NCBI RefSeq assembly: GCF_026162365.1
Contig: NZ_JAOANW010000008.1
Span: 62,001-126,000, forward strand
Direction of reading: 5' to 3'
DNA length: 64,000 nucleotides
Source: Nitratireductor luteus
Lineage (GTDB): Bacteria > Pseudomonadota > Alphaproteobacteria > Rhizobiales > Rhizobiaceae
In this document: positions 9,028 through 18,038 of the stretch, piece after piece
Position numbering within the stretch: the first letter of the stretch is position 1
Layout of the letters: the number at the start of each line of letters is the position of its first letter
Made by a program: the position numbers and the translations under genes
The notes under the pieces: model-generated
The model's database searches: none
The model's input: the letters and a program-made list of their open reading frames with translations, nothing else
What the model was told of the DNA's origin: nothing

Positions 9028-11471
9028 TCAGCCGCCTCCAGCGAAAGCGTCGCCATCGGCTTGAACTCGTGCTTGTCCTTGCCGGAGACGCGCTCCGACC
9101 ACGGGTCCACCTGGGCGAATTTCTGCGAGAAGACGAAGCGGTCGTAGTAGCTCTTGCGCTTTTCGGCGTCGTCCATGATCTGCCGGCGCACCTCGTCATA
9201 GCCGATGCGCTTGGCCCATTTGTAGATGCGCTCCAGATAGCGCCCCTGCTCGCGGTACATCTGCACCAGCGCCACGACATGCTCCAGCGCCTCGTCCTCG
9301 GTCTTCACATGGCCCAGCACCTCGGTGCCCTTGATGTCGAGGCCGGCCGCGCCCGCGAAGTGGATCTCGAAGCCTGAGTCCACGCAGATGATGCCGACGT
9401 CCTTGCAGGTGGCCTCCGCGCAATTGCGCGGGCAGCCCGACACCGCCATCTTGACCTTGGCCGGCGTCCACGAGCCCCACATGAACTTCTCGATGCGGAT
9501 GCCCAGCCCCGTGGAATCCTGCGTGCCGAAGCGGCACCAGTCGGAGCCGACGCAGGTCTTCACCGTTCTGAGGCCCTTGGCATAGGCATGGCCCGAGACG
9601 AAACCGGCCTCGCCAAGATCGGCCCAGACGGCAGGCAGGTCCTCCTTCCGGATGCCCAGCATGTCGATGCGCTGGCCGCCGGTGACCTTCACCGTCGGGA
9701 TGGCGAACTTGTCGACCACATCGGCGATGGCCCGCAGTTCCTTCGAACTCGTCACGCCGCCCCACATGCGCGGCACGACGGAATAGGTCCCGTCCTTCTG
9801 GATATTGGCGTGGACGCGCTCATTGATGAAGCGCGACTGATAATCGTCGGCATATTCGTCCGGCCAGTCGGCCACCAGATAGTAATTGAGCGCCGGGCGG
9901 CACTTGGCGCAGCCGCAGGAGGTCTTCCACTCCAGCTCCTGCATGACGGCGGGGATGGTCTTGAGACCCTTCGCCTTGATGAGCCGGCGCACATCGTCAT
10001 GGCCGAGATCCGTGCAGCCGCACATGGGCGTGACGGCGGCGGGATTGTAGGCATCGCCCAGCGTCAGCGACAGCAACTGCTCGACGAGCCCGGTGCAGGT
10101 GCCGCAGGAGGCGGACGCCTTGGTGTGGGCGCGCACGCCATCAAGCGAGGTGAGGCCGTTGGCCGTGATTGCGTTGGTGATCTTTCCCTTGCATACGCCG
10201 TTGCAGCCGCAGATTTCCGCATCATCCGGCAAGGCTGCAACGGCCGCCATAGGGTCCAGTTGCCCCCCTCCCTGGTAGGCCTGGCCGAAGATGAGCGTCT
10301 CGCGCATCTCCGAAATGTCCGTCTGTTTCCTTTTCAGGTCGTTGAACCAGGCACCGTCCGCCGTTTCGCCGTAGAGCACGGTGCCGACGATGCGGTTGTC
10401 CTTCAGCACGACACGCTTGTAGACGCCCGCGGCCGCGTCGCGCAGCACGATCTCCTCGCGGTCGTCGCCCTCGGCGAAATCGCCCAGCGAATAGAGATCG
10501 ATACCGGTGACCTTCAGCTTGGTCGGCGTATCCATGTGCTCGAAACGGGCGGTCTCGTCGCCGCTGAGGCGGCTCGCCGCCACCTCGGCCATCTTGTAGA
10601 GCGGCGCCACGAGCCCGTAGACCTGACCGTCGACCTCGGCGCACTCGCCCAGCGAGAAGATGTCGGCATCGCTGGTGCGCATGCCGGCATCGACCACGAT
10701 GCCGCGGTTGACCGTCAGCCCCGCATCGCTGGCAAGCTGCGCGTTGGGGCGGATGCCCACGGCCATGACGACAAGCGAGGCCGGGATCACCGTGCCGTCA
10801 GCCAGCTCGACGCCCTCCACTTTGCCGTCCCCGAGGATCGCCTTCGTGTTGGCCTTGCACATCACGTTGATGCCGCGCTCTTCCAGCGCGCGCTGGAGGA
10901 GGTAACCGGCCGCCGGGTCGAGCTGGCGTTCCATCAGCGTCGGCATGATGTGGAGCACGGTGACTTCCATGCCGCGCTCGCTCAGCCCCGCCGCGGCCTC
11001 CAGCCCCAGGAGACCGCCGCCGATGACCACCGCCTTGTCGCGCGACTGGGCGGCCAGCAGCATGGCGTTGACGTCGTCGAGATCGCGATAGGTCAGAACG
11101 CCGGGCATGTCGTGGCCGGGAACGGGAATGATGAACGGGTTGGAGCCCGTCGCGATCACCAGCTTGTCGTAGGACGCGATCTCGCCCTTGTCGGAGGTGA
11201 CGGTCTTCGCCGCCCTGTCGATGCCGGTGATCTTGTGGCCCTTGTAGAGCGTGATGCCGTTGTCGATGTACCAGCCGTCGCCATGGATGACGATCTCCTC
11301 GAACGATTTCTCGCCCGAAAGAACCGGCGACAGCATGATCCGGTCGTAGTTCACGCGCGGTTCGGCGTTGAAGATGGTGACGTCGTAGCGGCCCGGCGCG
11401 GCCTCGAACAGGCGTTCGAGCATGCGGCCGGGCGCCATCCCGTTTCCGATGATAACGAGTTTTTCCTTCAT
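9024..11471 (-). CDS. nirB: Assimilatory nitrite reductase [NAD(P)H] large subunit
   Basis: This 815-residue enzyme reduces nitrite to ammonium with NAD(P)H. The order of domains is an FAD/NAD(P) pyridine nucleotide-disulphide oxidoreductase domain (VIIGNGMAPGR; VVIGGGLLGLEAA), two BFD-like [2Fe-2S] segments (CGCNGVCKGK...CGTCTGL and CGCTDL...CGCAKC), then the siroheme/[4Fe-4S] domain. The cluster ligands of the last are CVGSDWC and CPRNC. The ATG at 11471 has GGAG eight bases upstream. A GTG at 11480, overlapping the previous stop, is possible but has a poorer ribosome site. The gene lies between the transporter ATPase and nirD in the nitrate operon. Confidence 0.96.
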   Translation of the reverse strand: MKEKLVIIGNGMAPGRMLERLFEAAPGRYDVTIFNAEPRVNYDRIMLSPVLSGEKSFEEIVIHGDGWYIDNGITLYKGHKITGIDRAAKTVTSDKGEIASYDKLVIATGSNPFIIPVPGHDMPGVLTYRDLDDVNAMLLAAQSRDKAVVIGGGLLGLEAAAGLSERGMEVTVLHIMPTLMERQLDPAAGYLLQRALEERGINVMCKANTKAILGDGKVEGVELADGTVIPASLVVMAVGIRPNAQLASDAGLTVNRGIVVDAGMRTSDADIFSLGECAEVDGQVYGLVAPLYKMAEVAASRLSGDETARFEHMDTPTKLKVTGIDLYSLGDFAEGDDREEIVLRDAAAGVYKRVVLKDNRIVGTVLYGETADGAWFNDLKRKQTDISEMRETLIFGQAYQGGGQLDPMAAVAALPDDAEICGCNGVCKGKITNAITANGLTSLDGVRAHTKASASCGTCTGLVEQLLSLTLGDAYNPAAVTPMCGCTDLGHDDVRRLIKAKGLKTIPAVMQELEWKTSCGCAKCRPALNYYLVADWPDEYADDYQSRFINERVHANIQKDGTYSVVPRMWGGVTSSKELRAIADVVDKFAIPTVKVTGGQRIDMLGIRKEDLPAVWADLGEAGFVSGHAYAKGLRTVKTCVGSDWCRFGTQDSTGLGIRIEKFMWGSWTPAKVKMAVSGCPRNCAEATCKDVGIICVDSGFEIHFAGAAGLDIKGTEVLGHVKTEDEALEHVVALVQMYREQGRYLERIYKWAKRIGYDEVRRQIMDDAEKRKSYYDRFVFSQKFAQVDPWSERVSGKDKHEFKPMATLSLEAAE

Positions 11472-11476
11472 GGGTC

Positions 11477-13228
11477 TCACTCCGCTGCCGCCAGGCGGGC
11501 GTCTTTTTGCCGCGCGATGCGGTGGACCCGCTTGGTCTTGATGGATTCGAGCTGTTCGGCGCTCGGATCGGCGCCGCCCTCATAGGCTTCCAGGAACTCC
11601 AGCAGCTCTTCGCGATAGGCGTAATAGTCGGGATGGGCGAGCAGCGCGGCCCGCGAGCGCGGACGCGGCAGGTCGACCTCCATGATGTTGCCGATCCTGG
11701 CATTGGGCCCGTTCGACATCATCACCACCCGGTCGGCCAGAAGGATCGCCTCGTCCACGTCGTGGGTCACGCAGACGGCGGTGACCTGGGTACGCTTCCA
11801 CACCTCCATGAGCACATCCTGCAACTCCCAGCGCGTAAGGCTGTCGAGCATGCCGAATGGCTCGTCGAGCAGCAGCAGCTTGGGCGACAGCGCGAAGGCG
11901 CGCGCGATGCCCACGCGCTGCTTCATGCCATTGGAAAGATCCTGCGCGAGTTGGTGCATGGAAGCGCCCAGACCGACACGCGTCAGGTAATACTCGATCA
12001 CGTCGCGCTTTTCGGCCTTGCTGGCGTCGGGGTACACCTTGTCGACGCCGAGCTCGACATTCTGGTACGCCGTGAGCCAAGGCATGAGCGAAGGCGACTG
12101 GAATACCACCGCCCGCTCCGGCCCCGCGCCCGCCACTTCGGTGCCGTCGAGGATGATGCCGCCCTCGGAGATCTTGTTGAGCCCGGCAGCCATCGTCAGG
12201 ACCGTGGACTTGCCACAACCCGAATGGCCGATGAGGGTGATGAACTCCCCTTTCCTCACCTTGAGATCGAAACCGTCAACGACCGTCAGCGGACCCTTGG
12301 GGGTCGGATAGACCTTCTTCAACTGGCTGAACTCTAGATAGCGCTCCGTCACCGGGCTTTGCGCGGCACGCCGGTAGGCGGTAGGCAGCCGCTCGCGCTG
12401 GGTGATAGGAACGATATCCGGCAGAACGATATCGCGCTCCGCATCCGCGCCACGCTCCGCGCCGATATCCATCAGATACTGCGTGACCTCGGCCCGCAGC
12501 TTGATGAAGGCGGGATCCGAATTCATCTCGGCCCGGTCGCGCGGGCGCGCCAGGTCGACCTTGAATTCGGGCCCGAAATGCGCGTCCGGACCGGGCGTCA
12601 GCGGCACGATGCGATCAGCCAGGAGGATAGCCTCGTCCACGTCGTTGGTGACGAGGATGATGGTCTTCTTCTCCTTCTGCGAGATCGCCGCGAACTCGTC
12701 CTGAAGTTTCGCGCGCGTCAGGGCATCAAGAGCGGAGAGCGGCTCGTCCATCAGGAGCACTTCCGGCCGCATGGCGAGCGCCCTGGCGACCGCCACGCGC
12801 TGGCGCATGCCGCCCGAAAGCTCCGCCGGCTTGCGGTCGCGGGCATGCGACAGCCCCACCATCTCGATATAGGTGTCGACGATGGCGCGGCGCTCCGCCC
12901 GCTTCTTCTTCTTGAACACGGTGTCGACGGCCAGCGCCACATTGCCCTCGACGGAGAGCCACGGCATCAGCGAATAGGACTGGAACACGACGCCGCGCTC
13001 CGATCCCGGCCCGTCGACCTCCTTGCCCTTGAAGATGACGCCGCCGGCATCCGGCCGGATGAGCCCTGCCAGCGCGGAAATCAGCGTCGTCTTCCCCGAG
13101 CCCGAGAAGCCGACGATGGCGATGAACTCGCCCTCTTCCACTTTCAGATTGATGTCGGTGAGGACGCGGTTGCGTTTCGCGCCCTCGCCGAAATGTTTGG
13201 TCAGTCCGGATATTTCAAGAAATGCCAC
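11477..13228 (-). CDS. Nitrate ABC transporter, double ATP-binding protein
   Basis: Its 583 residues hold two complete nucleotide-binding domains in one chain. The first has Walker A GFSGSGKTT, signature LSGGMRQRV and Walker B LLMDEPLSALD. The second, from about residue 290, has [19 protein letters not shown] and LLLDEPFGMLD. Both resemble NrtC/NrtD/SsuB-type ATPases. It energises uptake of nitrate/nitrite with the NrtB permease (13238-14323) and the NrtA binding protein. The cyanobacterial system uses two separate ATPases, one fused to a binding domain; here both are fused to each other and no binding domain is attached. The stop overlaps the alternative GTG start of nirB. Confidence 0.92.
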   Translation of the reverse strand: MAFLEISGLTKHFGEGAKRNRVLTDINLKVEEGEFIAIVGFSGSGKTTLISALAGLIRPDAGGVIFKGKEVDGPGSERGVVFQSYSLMPWLSVEGNVALAVDTVFKKKKRAERRAIVDTYIEMVGLSHARDRKPAELSGGMRQRVAVARALAMRPEVLLMDEPLSALDALTRAKLQDEFAAISQKEKKTIILVTNDVDEAILLADRIVPLTPGPDAHFGPEFKVDLARPRDRAEMNSDPAFIKLRAEVTQYLMDIGAERGADAERDIVLPDIVPITQRERLPTAYRRAAQSPVTERYLEFSQLKKVYPTPKGPLTVVDGFDLKVRKGEFITLIGHSGCGKSTVLTMAAGLNKISEGGIILDGTEVAGAGPERAVVFQSPSLMPWLTAYQNVELGVDKVYPDASKAEKRDVIEYYLTRVGLGASMHQLAQDLSNGMKQRVGIARAFALSPKLLLLDEPFGMLDSLTRWELQDVLMEVWKRTQVTAVCVTHDVDEAILLADRVVMMSNGPNARIGNIMEVDLPRPRSRAALLAHPDYYAYREELLEFLEAYEGGADPSAEQLESIKTKRVHRIARQKDARLAAAE

Positions 13229-13237
13229 ATCCGCCTC

Positions 13238-14323
13238 CTATCGGTTGGCCGAGAAGGTGAAGGCGCGCTGCAGCGCATACATCAGCCGGTCGAGCATGAA
13301 GCCGATGATGCCGATGGTCAGCACGGCAACCATGATCTTGGCGAGCGACTGCGAGGATCCGTTTTGGAACTCGTCCCACACGAACTTTCCGAGCCCAGGG
13401 TTCTGCGCCAGCATTTCCGCCGCGATCAGCACCATCCAGCCGACGCCGAGCGACAGGCGCAGGCCGGTGAAGATGAGCGGCAGCGCCGACGGCAGCACCA
13501 GCTTGGTGATGGTCTTGGCGGTCGGGAGCTGCAGCACGCGGCCGACATTCATCAGGTCCTTGTCGACCGAGGCCACGCCCAGCGCCGTGTTGATCAATGT
13601 CGGCCACAAAGAGCACAGCGTGACCGTGACGGCCGAGATCAGCAGCGACTTCGGCAGCCAATCGACCGTATCCACGTAAAGCGCCGAAATGATCATCGTC
13701 ACGATGGGCAGCCAGGCGAGCGGCGACACCGGCTTGAAGATCTGGATCAGCGGATTGATGGCCCCGTTCACCGTCTTTGAAAGGCCCGACGCAATGCCCA
13801 GCGGAACGGCGACGAGCGTGGCGATCAGGAAACCGAAGCCGACGGTGACCAGCGATGTGGCGATCTGGTCGAGATAGGTCGGTCGGCCGGTGTAATCGCG
13901 CCATTTGACCCGGTCCTCCCGACCGTCCGTGATGAGCTTGTCGTTGCGGGCTTTCTGGCGCTCGTGGAACTCCACCGCCTTCTGGCGCTCGGCCTTGTGG
14001 TCCTCCCACAGATTGACCGCCTGGTCCCACACCGCGACGGGGCCGGGTATGGCGCCCAGCGAAGTCTGCACCTGCGGCGCCAAAACGGCCCAGGCGGCGA
14101 TGAAAAGGCCGATGCCGATCAGCGGGATGACCAGCACGCGCTTGAGCTCTCCGGCCTGTTCACGCGGGTTGTCGCCGGCCGCGATCTTGAGGATCGGCGT
14201 CAGCCAGGAGAGCCCCAGCGCGTCGAGCCAGCCAGCCGCCTTGTTGATCCGTGTGAACAGGCGCTCCTTCCTGGCTTCGCGCTCGGCGCTCCTCGTGTCG
14301 ATTGCGTGGCTGGTGTCGGTCAT
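13238..14323 (-). CDS. nrtB: Nitrate/nitrite ABC transporter permease
   Basis: A 361-residue inner-membrane protein of the binding-protein-dependent permease family. The N-terminal 100 or so residues carry one membrane segment and a charged stretch (EDHKAERQKAVEFHERQKARND) that is longer than in cyanobacterial NrtB. The C-terminal part has the usual five to six helices and a coupling loop of EAA type around NVGRVLQLPTAKTI. Nine bases separate it from the ATPase gene and 36 bases from nrtA. It forms the channel of the nitrate importer. Confidence 0.93.
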   Translation of the reverse strand: MTDTSHAIDTRSAEREARKERLFTRINKAAGWLDALGLSWLTPILKIAAGDNPREQAGELKRVLVIPLIGIGLFIAAWAVLAPQVQTSLGAIPGPVAVWDQAVNLWEDHKAERQKAVEFHERQKARNDKLITDGREDRVKWRDYTGRPTYLDQIATSLVTVGFGFLIATLVAVPLGIASGLSKTVNGAINPLIQIFKPVSPLAWLPIVTMIISALYVDTVDWLPKSLLISAVTVTLCSLWPTLINTALGVASVDKDLMNVGRVLQLPTAKTITKLVLPSALPLIFTGLRLSLGVGWMVLIAAEMLAQNPGLGKFVWDEFQNGSSQSLAKIMVAVLTIGIIGFMLDRLMYALQRAFTFSANR

Positions 14324-14359
14324 GTCACGTCCTTGTGCGTTGGTTGGTCGGGCGGGAGG

Positions 14360-15757
14360 CTAGCCCCCCACGACCTCGGTGCCCTCCACCGTCTGGCCGG
14401 ACTTCAGGCCGATCGGCAGGGAATCGATGTAGGCGTTGGGTTTGCGGCCGTCATAGGCGACGCCGTCGATGATATCGGCGGCCGGCGTCGGCGCGCGGTA
14501 GCCGTCGGAATCCCAGGGGAAATCGGCCTCGTCCACGTGGCCTTCCTCGACCAGCATGCGCGCCGCTTCCAGATAGAGATCCGGGCGGTAGACCGACTTG
14601 GCCACCTCGTCGTACCAGCTATCCGGCCTGGTTTCGGAAATCTGGCCCCAGCGGCGCATCTGTGTGAGGTACCAGACGGCGTCCGAGTAGAAGGGGTAGG
14701 TCGCGAAATAGCGGTAGAACACGTTGAAATCGGGCACCGCGCGCTTGTCACCCTTCTCGTATTCGAAGGTTCCTGTCATCGAATTGGCGATCACCTCCGC
14801 GTCGGCACCGACATATTCGGGCTTCGACAGGATCTCGACCGCCTCCATCCGGTTGGCGTTGTCGTTCTCGTCAAGCCACTTGGCCGCGCGGATCAGCGCC
14901 TTAGTGATGGCGAGCGTGGTGTTGGGGTTTTCCTCGACGAACTCCGCGGTCAGACCGAACACTTTTTCGGGATTGTTTTTCCAGATCTCGTAGTCGGTGA
15001 TGACGGGAACGCCTATGCCCTTGAAGACGGCCTGCTGGTTCCATGGTTCGCCCACGCAATAGCCATGGATCGTGCCGGCCTCCAGCGTCGCCGGCATCTG
15101 CGGCGGCGGCGTCACCGAAAGCAGCGCCTCGGCCTTGATCTGGCCCGATGCGTCGGTCGGCGAATAGAAGCCCGGATGAATGCCGCCGGAGGCCAGCCAG
15201 TAACGCAGCTCGTAATTGTGGGTGGAGACGGGGAAGACCATTCCCATGTTGAAGGGCCTGCCTTCCGACCTGAACCGGTCGACCACCGGCTTCAGCGCAT
15301 CCGCCTTGATGGGATGCACCGGTTTGCCGTCCTCGACCGGGACGTGCTCCTTCATCATCTCCCAGACCTCGGTCGACACGGTGATGCCGTTGCCGTTGAG
15401 GTCCATGGAAAATGGCGTCACGATATGCGCTTCGGTACCGAAGCCAATCGTCGCGGCCAGCGGCTGACCCGCCAGCATATGCGCGCCGTCGAGTTCGCCG
15501 GTGATCACGCGATCGAGCAGCACTTTCCAGTTGGCCTGGGGTTCGAGCGTGACATAGAGACCTTCATCCTCGAAATAATGAAGCTCCTTGGCGACCGCCA
15601 GCGGCGCCATGTCGGTCAGCTTGATGAAACCGAAGGTCAGTTCGTCCTTCTCGACGTCGAGCATGTCCGCCTGGGCGGCCGATACGGCCATCCCCAGCAA
15701 GGCGGTGGCGCCGATCATCTTTCGCATCCCGGCCGAAGCCTTGAAAATTCCTGTCAT
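14360..15757 (-). CDS. nrtA: Nitrate/nitrite ABC transporter substrate-binding protein
   Basis: A 465-residue exported binding protein of the NrtA/CmpA type. The N-terminus has a signal peptide ending near AVSAAQA. The binding domain begins [20 protein letters not shown] and includes [29 protein letters not shown] and LRYWLASGG. The ATG at 15757 is used because AGGGAGA lies about seven bases before it. A longer frame reaches back to 15868 but would translate the terminator hairpin. It is the first gene of the nitrate operon, behind a structured leader. Confidence 0.95.
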   Translation of the reverse strand: MTGIFKASAGMRKMIGATALLGMAVSAAQADMLDVEKDELTFGFIKLTDMAPLAVAKELHYFEDEGLYVTLEPQANWKVLLDRVITGELDGAHMLAGQPLAATIGFGTEAHIVTPFSMDLNGNGITVSTEVWEMMKEHVPVEDGKPVHPIKADALKPVVDRFRSEGRPFNMGMVFPVSTHNYELRYWLASGGIHPGFYSPTDASGQIKAEALLSVTPPPQMPATLEAGTIHGYCVGEPWNQQAVFKGIGVPVITDYEIWKNNPEKVFGLTAEFVEENPNTTLAITKALIRAAKWLDENDNANRMEAVEILSKPEYVGADAEVIANSMTGTFEYEKGDKRAVPDFNVFYRYFATYPFYSDAVWYLTQMRRWGQISETRPDSWYDEVAKSVYRPDLYLEAARMLVEEGHVDEADFPWDSDGYRAPTPAADIIDGVAYDGRKPNAYIDSLPIGLKSGQTVEGTEVVGG

Positions 15758-15821
15758 CGCGGTCTCCCTGGAGGCTGCGCCGCTTGGGATCGGCGGTCCT
15801 CTTGGTTGATGTTGAGCCATG

Positions 15822-15885
15822 AAAAAAGGCTGCCGAAGATTTGCCGCGCCCCACATGGAAGCGCACAAACCCGTCCGGCAGCCTT
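15822..15885 (-). terminator. Intrinsic terminator in the nrtA leader
   Basis: Read on the minus strand, AAGGCTGCCG (15885-15876) pairs perfectly over ten bases with CGGCAGCCTT (15835-15826). The 3' arm runs straight into six T residues (15827-15822). The loop of 40 bases can itself fold. It lies wholly between the promoter and the nrtA start, so it should block the operon unless read-through is allowed. That is the layout expected for ANTAR-controlled antitermination. Confidence 0.85.
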
Positions 15886-15890
15886 GCCTG

Positions 15891-15936
15891 TGCGCCCTTC
15901 ATTGGACGCATCTTGTTGGTGTCCCCTCTGGACCCA
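15891..15936 (-). ncRNA. Two-hairpin ANTAR-type target in the nrtA leader RNA
   Basis: Hairpin 2 (15910-15891) is TGCGTCC / AATGAA / GGGCGCA. It has a seven-pair stem with one G-U pair and a six-base loop with A at position 1 and G at position 4, the rule for ANTAR-bound loops. Hairpin 1 (15936-15917) has TGGGTCC pairing with GGAC(A)CCA around a bulged A. Its loop AGAGG also has A1 and G4 but is five bases in this fold. The terminator starts five bases after hairpin 2. The nearby nasT supplies the ANTAR protein. Function is inferred from fold and position. Confidence 0.75.
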
Positions 15937-15946
15937 CAGAATACTA

Positions 15947-15962
15947 TGCAGAAACCGTGCCA
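15947..15962 (-). promoter_or_regulatory. Sigma-54 (-24/-12) promoter of the nitrate operon
   Basis: On the minus strand TGGCACGGTTTCTGCA matches the RpoN consensus TGGCAC-N5-TTGCA at all but one position. The invariant GG and GC are separated by exactly ten bases. Transcription would start near 15936, at the foot of ANTAR hairpin 1. Confidence 0.85.
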
Positions 15963-16070
15963 GTTTTTGGCAAGGACAAATTTCGTTTAATTATCAATGT
16001 GTTGATTTTTCCGGCCGGAAAGCGGGAGCTGGCGGCGGCGATGAGCGCCTGACCAAACCGGCATCGCAAT

Positions 16071-16085
16071 GCACAAATATTGTGC
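16071..16085. promoter_or_regulatory. NtrC-like dyad upstream of the nrtA promoter
   Basis: GCACAAATATTGTGC is a perfect GCAC-N7-GTGC dyad of NtrC-enhancer type. It lies about 140 bp upstream of the predicted start, a usual distance for an activator of sigma-54 RNA polymerase. A second, weaker half-site (GCAAAACTTGTGC) begins about 15 bp further upstream. The rest of the 377-bp gap between nrtA and nasS is AT-rich without a gene. Confidence 0.65.
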
Positions 16086-16134
16086 GACGCACTATGAAGA
16101 GCAAAACTTGTGCAAAGCCGATCGGTCCGGCGCG

Positions 16135-17373
16135 TCACGCTTCTTGCGCGGCGGCTCCCGCCTGGGCGGCGATATAGGCGTCGAGGGTGGCGGGGTCGAA
16201 AATGGCCCCATCGAAAAAGCCGTCCGGCCCCAGCACGAGCTTGCCCGCAGTCGCCCCCACCGGTGTCGGCACGGTCAACGCGCCTTCCACCTTCATGCTG
16301 GCCGATGGCATGGCACGGTCCAGCGGGGCCAGCGCCCGCCTGTAGATGTCCGGCCGATAGGAGGTTCTGGCCTTTTCAGCATTCTCGGCGCTATGGGGCA
16401 CCTGCCCCCAACGCACCATCTGGGAATAGAACCACAAGGCGTGGCTCTGCCAGGGGAAGGTCGCCGCCTTTCCCGCAGGCACGAAGAAGTCGGCTATTTC
16501 CGCGATCCCGCCACCCGTCTCGACCCGTCCTTCCAGAGCCCGCAGGAGGAGACCGACGGGCTTGTTCAGATAAGCCTCGCCAGCGAGAATTCCGGCGAGG
16601 TCTTCCCGATTCTCCGGCACAGCGCACCATTCGCCGGCGCAATAGAGAGCGCGGATGAGTGCCGCCAGCCTGTCCTCATGCGCCTCCGCCCAGTCGCGGC
16701 GCACGCCGAGCACCTTCTCGGGGCTGTTCTTCCAGATGGCCGCCTTCACGGTGACGATATGGCCGTGCCCGCCCGCGACGGCCACGCTGTTCCACGGCTC
16801 GCCGACGCAAAACCCGTCGATCCGCCCGGCAGCCAGGGCATCGGACATCAGGGGCGGCGGCACGACGGTGATTTCGACATCGCGTTCGGGATCTATCCCG
16901 CATGCGGCCAGCCAGTAACGGAGCTCGAAATTGTGCCCGGAGTGCGGATGGACGACGGCGAAGCACAACCGCTCCCCACCCCGCCCAGCGCGCCATGCGA
17001 TTATTTCCCGCAAGGCCGCGCCCGCAGAGGCCGGATCGTCAATGCCGCGCGCGCCCGCTTCCGCCATCCCCGCCCACAGCGCGTTGCCGACCGTCACCGC
17101 ATTGCCGCCCAACCCCAGCGACATGGGTGCGACGAGCGACAGCCGCATGGGGGTCAGGCCGAGATTGGCGGCAACGGGCATCGGCGCAAGCATATGCGCC
17201 ACATCGAAATGCCCGACCGCGACGCGGTCGCGGACATTCGCCCAGGAGGTCTCGCGCATCAGCGCAAGCTCTATGCCCTCCTCGGCGGCAAAGCCCCTCT
17301 CCCGCGCCGCAACCAGGATGGCGCTGTCGAGCAGGGGCAGGAAACCCGCGGTGATGTGATGGGTGGCGCTCAT
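16135..17373 (-). CDS. nasS: Cytoplasmic nitrate sensor, NrtA-like (NasS)
   Basis: This 412-residue protein is homologous to the binding protein NrtA (HFDVAHMLAPMPVAANLG, ELRYWLAACG, CVGEPWNSVAVAGG) but starts directly with MSATHHITAGFLPLLDSA and has no signal peptide. That is the hallmark of NasS. In Azotobacter, Paracoccus and Bradyrhizobium, NasS holds the antiterminator NasT until nitrate or nitrite binds. Its ATG overlaps the nasT stop by four bases, so the partners are co-translated. The C-terminus ends shortly before the regulatory region of nrtA. Confidence 0.92.
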   Translation of the reverse strand: MSATHHITAGFLPLLDSAILVAARERGFAAEEGIELALMRETSWANVRDRVAVGHFDVAHMLAPMPVAANLGLTPMRLSLVAPMSLGLGGNAVTVGNALWAGMAEAGARGIDDPASAGAALREIIAWRAGRGGERLCFAVVHPHSGHNFELRYWLAACGIDPERDVEITVVPPPLMSDALAAGRIDGFCVGEPWNSVAVAGGHGHIVTVKAAIWKNSPEKVLGVRRDWAEAHEDRLAALIRALYCAGEWCAVPENREDLAGILAGEAYLNKPVGLLLRALEGRVETGGGIAEIADFFVPAGKAATFPWQSHALWFYSQMVRWGQVPHSAENAEKARTSYRPDIYRRALAPLDRAMPSASMKVEGALTVPTPVGATAGKLVLGPDGFFDGAIFDPATLDAYIAAQAGAAAQEA

Positions 17374-17972
17374 GGCAGACCTCCTCCGTCGAGCAGGCCC
17401 GAAGCCACCACAAGGCTTTGGGCGATTTCGGAAATCTTGCGGTTCTGGTTCATCGCCGTGCGGCGCAAAAGCGCATAAGCCTCTTCCTCCGAAAGGCCCC
17501 GCGAACGCATGAGGATGCCCTTGGCCTTATCGATGATCTTGCGCGATTCGAGCGCGCTACGGGCCTCGTCCAACTCGCGGGACATGCGCGAGAAAGCGTT
17601 GAACCGGCTGATCGCCATGTCGAGGATGGGTTTCACCCGCTCCTGCCGCAACCCGTCGACCACATACGCGGAGACGCCGGCGTCCACGGCGGCCTCAATC
17701 GCCGCCTGGTCGGAGCGGTCGACGAACATGGCAATCGGCCGTTTGACCGCCCGCGACAGGTTGAACATGTTCTCCAGCATGTCGCGATTGGGATTTTCAA
17801 GATCGATGACGATGACGTCCGGTTCGATATCGGCGATGCGCCGGGCAATGGCGTTGACATCATGGACAATCGTGACGCGCTCATGCCCCGCCTCACGCAG
17901 GCCGGCCTCTATGATGGAGGCGCGCGGGCGGTTTTCGTCGATGACCAGTATGGAGAGAGAGCGCGAAGACAT
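17370..17972 (-). CDS. nasT: ANTAR-domain response regulator/antiterminator
   Basis: A 200-residue protein. The N-terminal receiver-like domain has ILVIDENRPRA and the candidate phospho-acceptor Asp in DVIVIDLENP. The C-terminal ANTAR RNA-binding domain has a coiled linker (MSRELDEARSALESRKIIDKAK) and AKGILMRSRGLSEEEAYALLR. NasT binds leader RNA and prevents termination in the nas operon; NasS keeps it inactive without nitrate. The ATG at 17972 is preferred; a GTG at 17993 would place the start inside the upstream palindrome. A matching two-hairpin target lies in front of nrtA. Confidence 0.93.
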   Translation of the reverse strand: MSSRSLSILVIDENRPRASIIEAGLREAGHERVTIVHDVNAIARRIADIEPDVIVIDLENPNRDMLENMFNLSRAVKRPIAMFVDRSDQAAIEAAVDAGVSAYVVDGLRQERVKPILDMAISRFNAFSRMSRELDEARSALESRKIIDKAKGILMRSRGLSEEEAYALLRRTAMNQNRKISEIAQSLVVASGLLDGGGLP

Positions 17973-17989
17973 GCTCTTATTTTGCGCAT

Positions 17990-18004
17990 GCACAATGATT
18001 GTGC
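17990..18004. promoter_or_regulatory. NtrC-like dyad immediately upstream of nasT
   Basis: GCACAATGATTGTGC is a GCAC-N7-GTGC dyad like the one before nrtA. It is embedded in a longer near-palindrome with TTGCGCA at both ends (about 17982-18013). It ends 17 bases from the nasT ATG. That position would fit direct control, perhaps repression or autogenous nitrogen control, rather than a distant enhancer. I see no clear sigma-54 element here. Confidence 0.5.
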
Positions 18005-18038
18005 AATGCGCAAATACAAACTTTCCCGGGAACCCGGA

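Noticed and set aside
9588-11585. A 665-codon plus-strand open frame opposite nirB
   Set aside because: It is antisense to the flavin and siroheme domains of NirB, and its residue make-up reflects reversed codons.
13964-16177. A 737-codon plus-strand open frame across nrtB and nrtA
   Set aside because: It is the antisense shadow of the permease and binding-protein genes and crosses the promoter and terminator of the nitrate operon.
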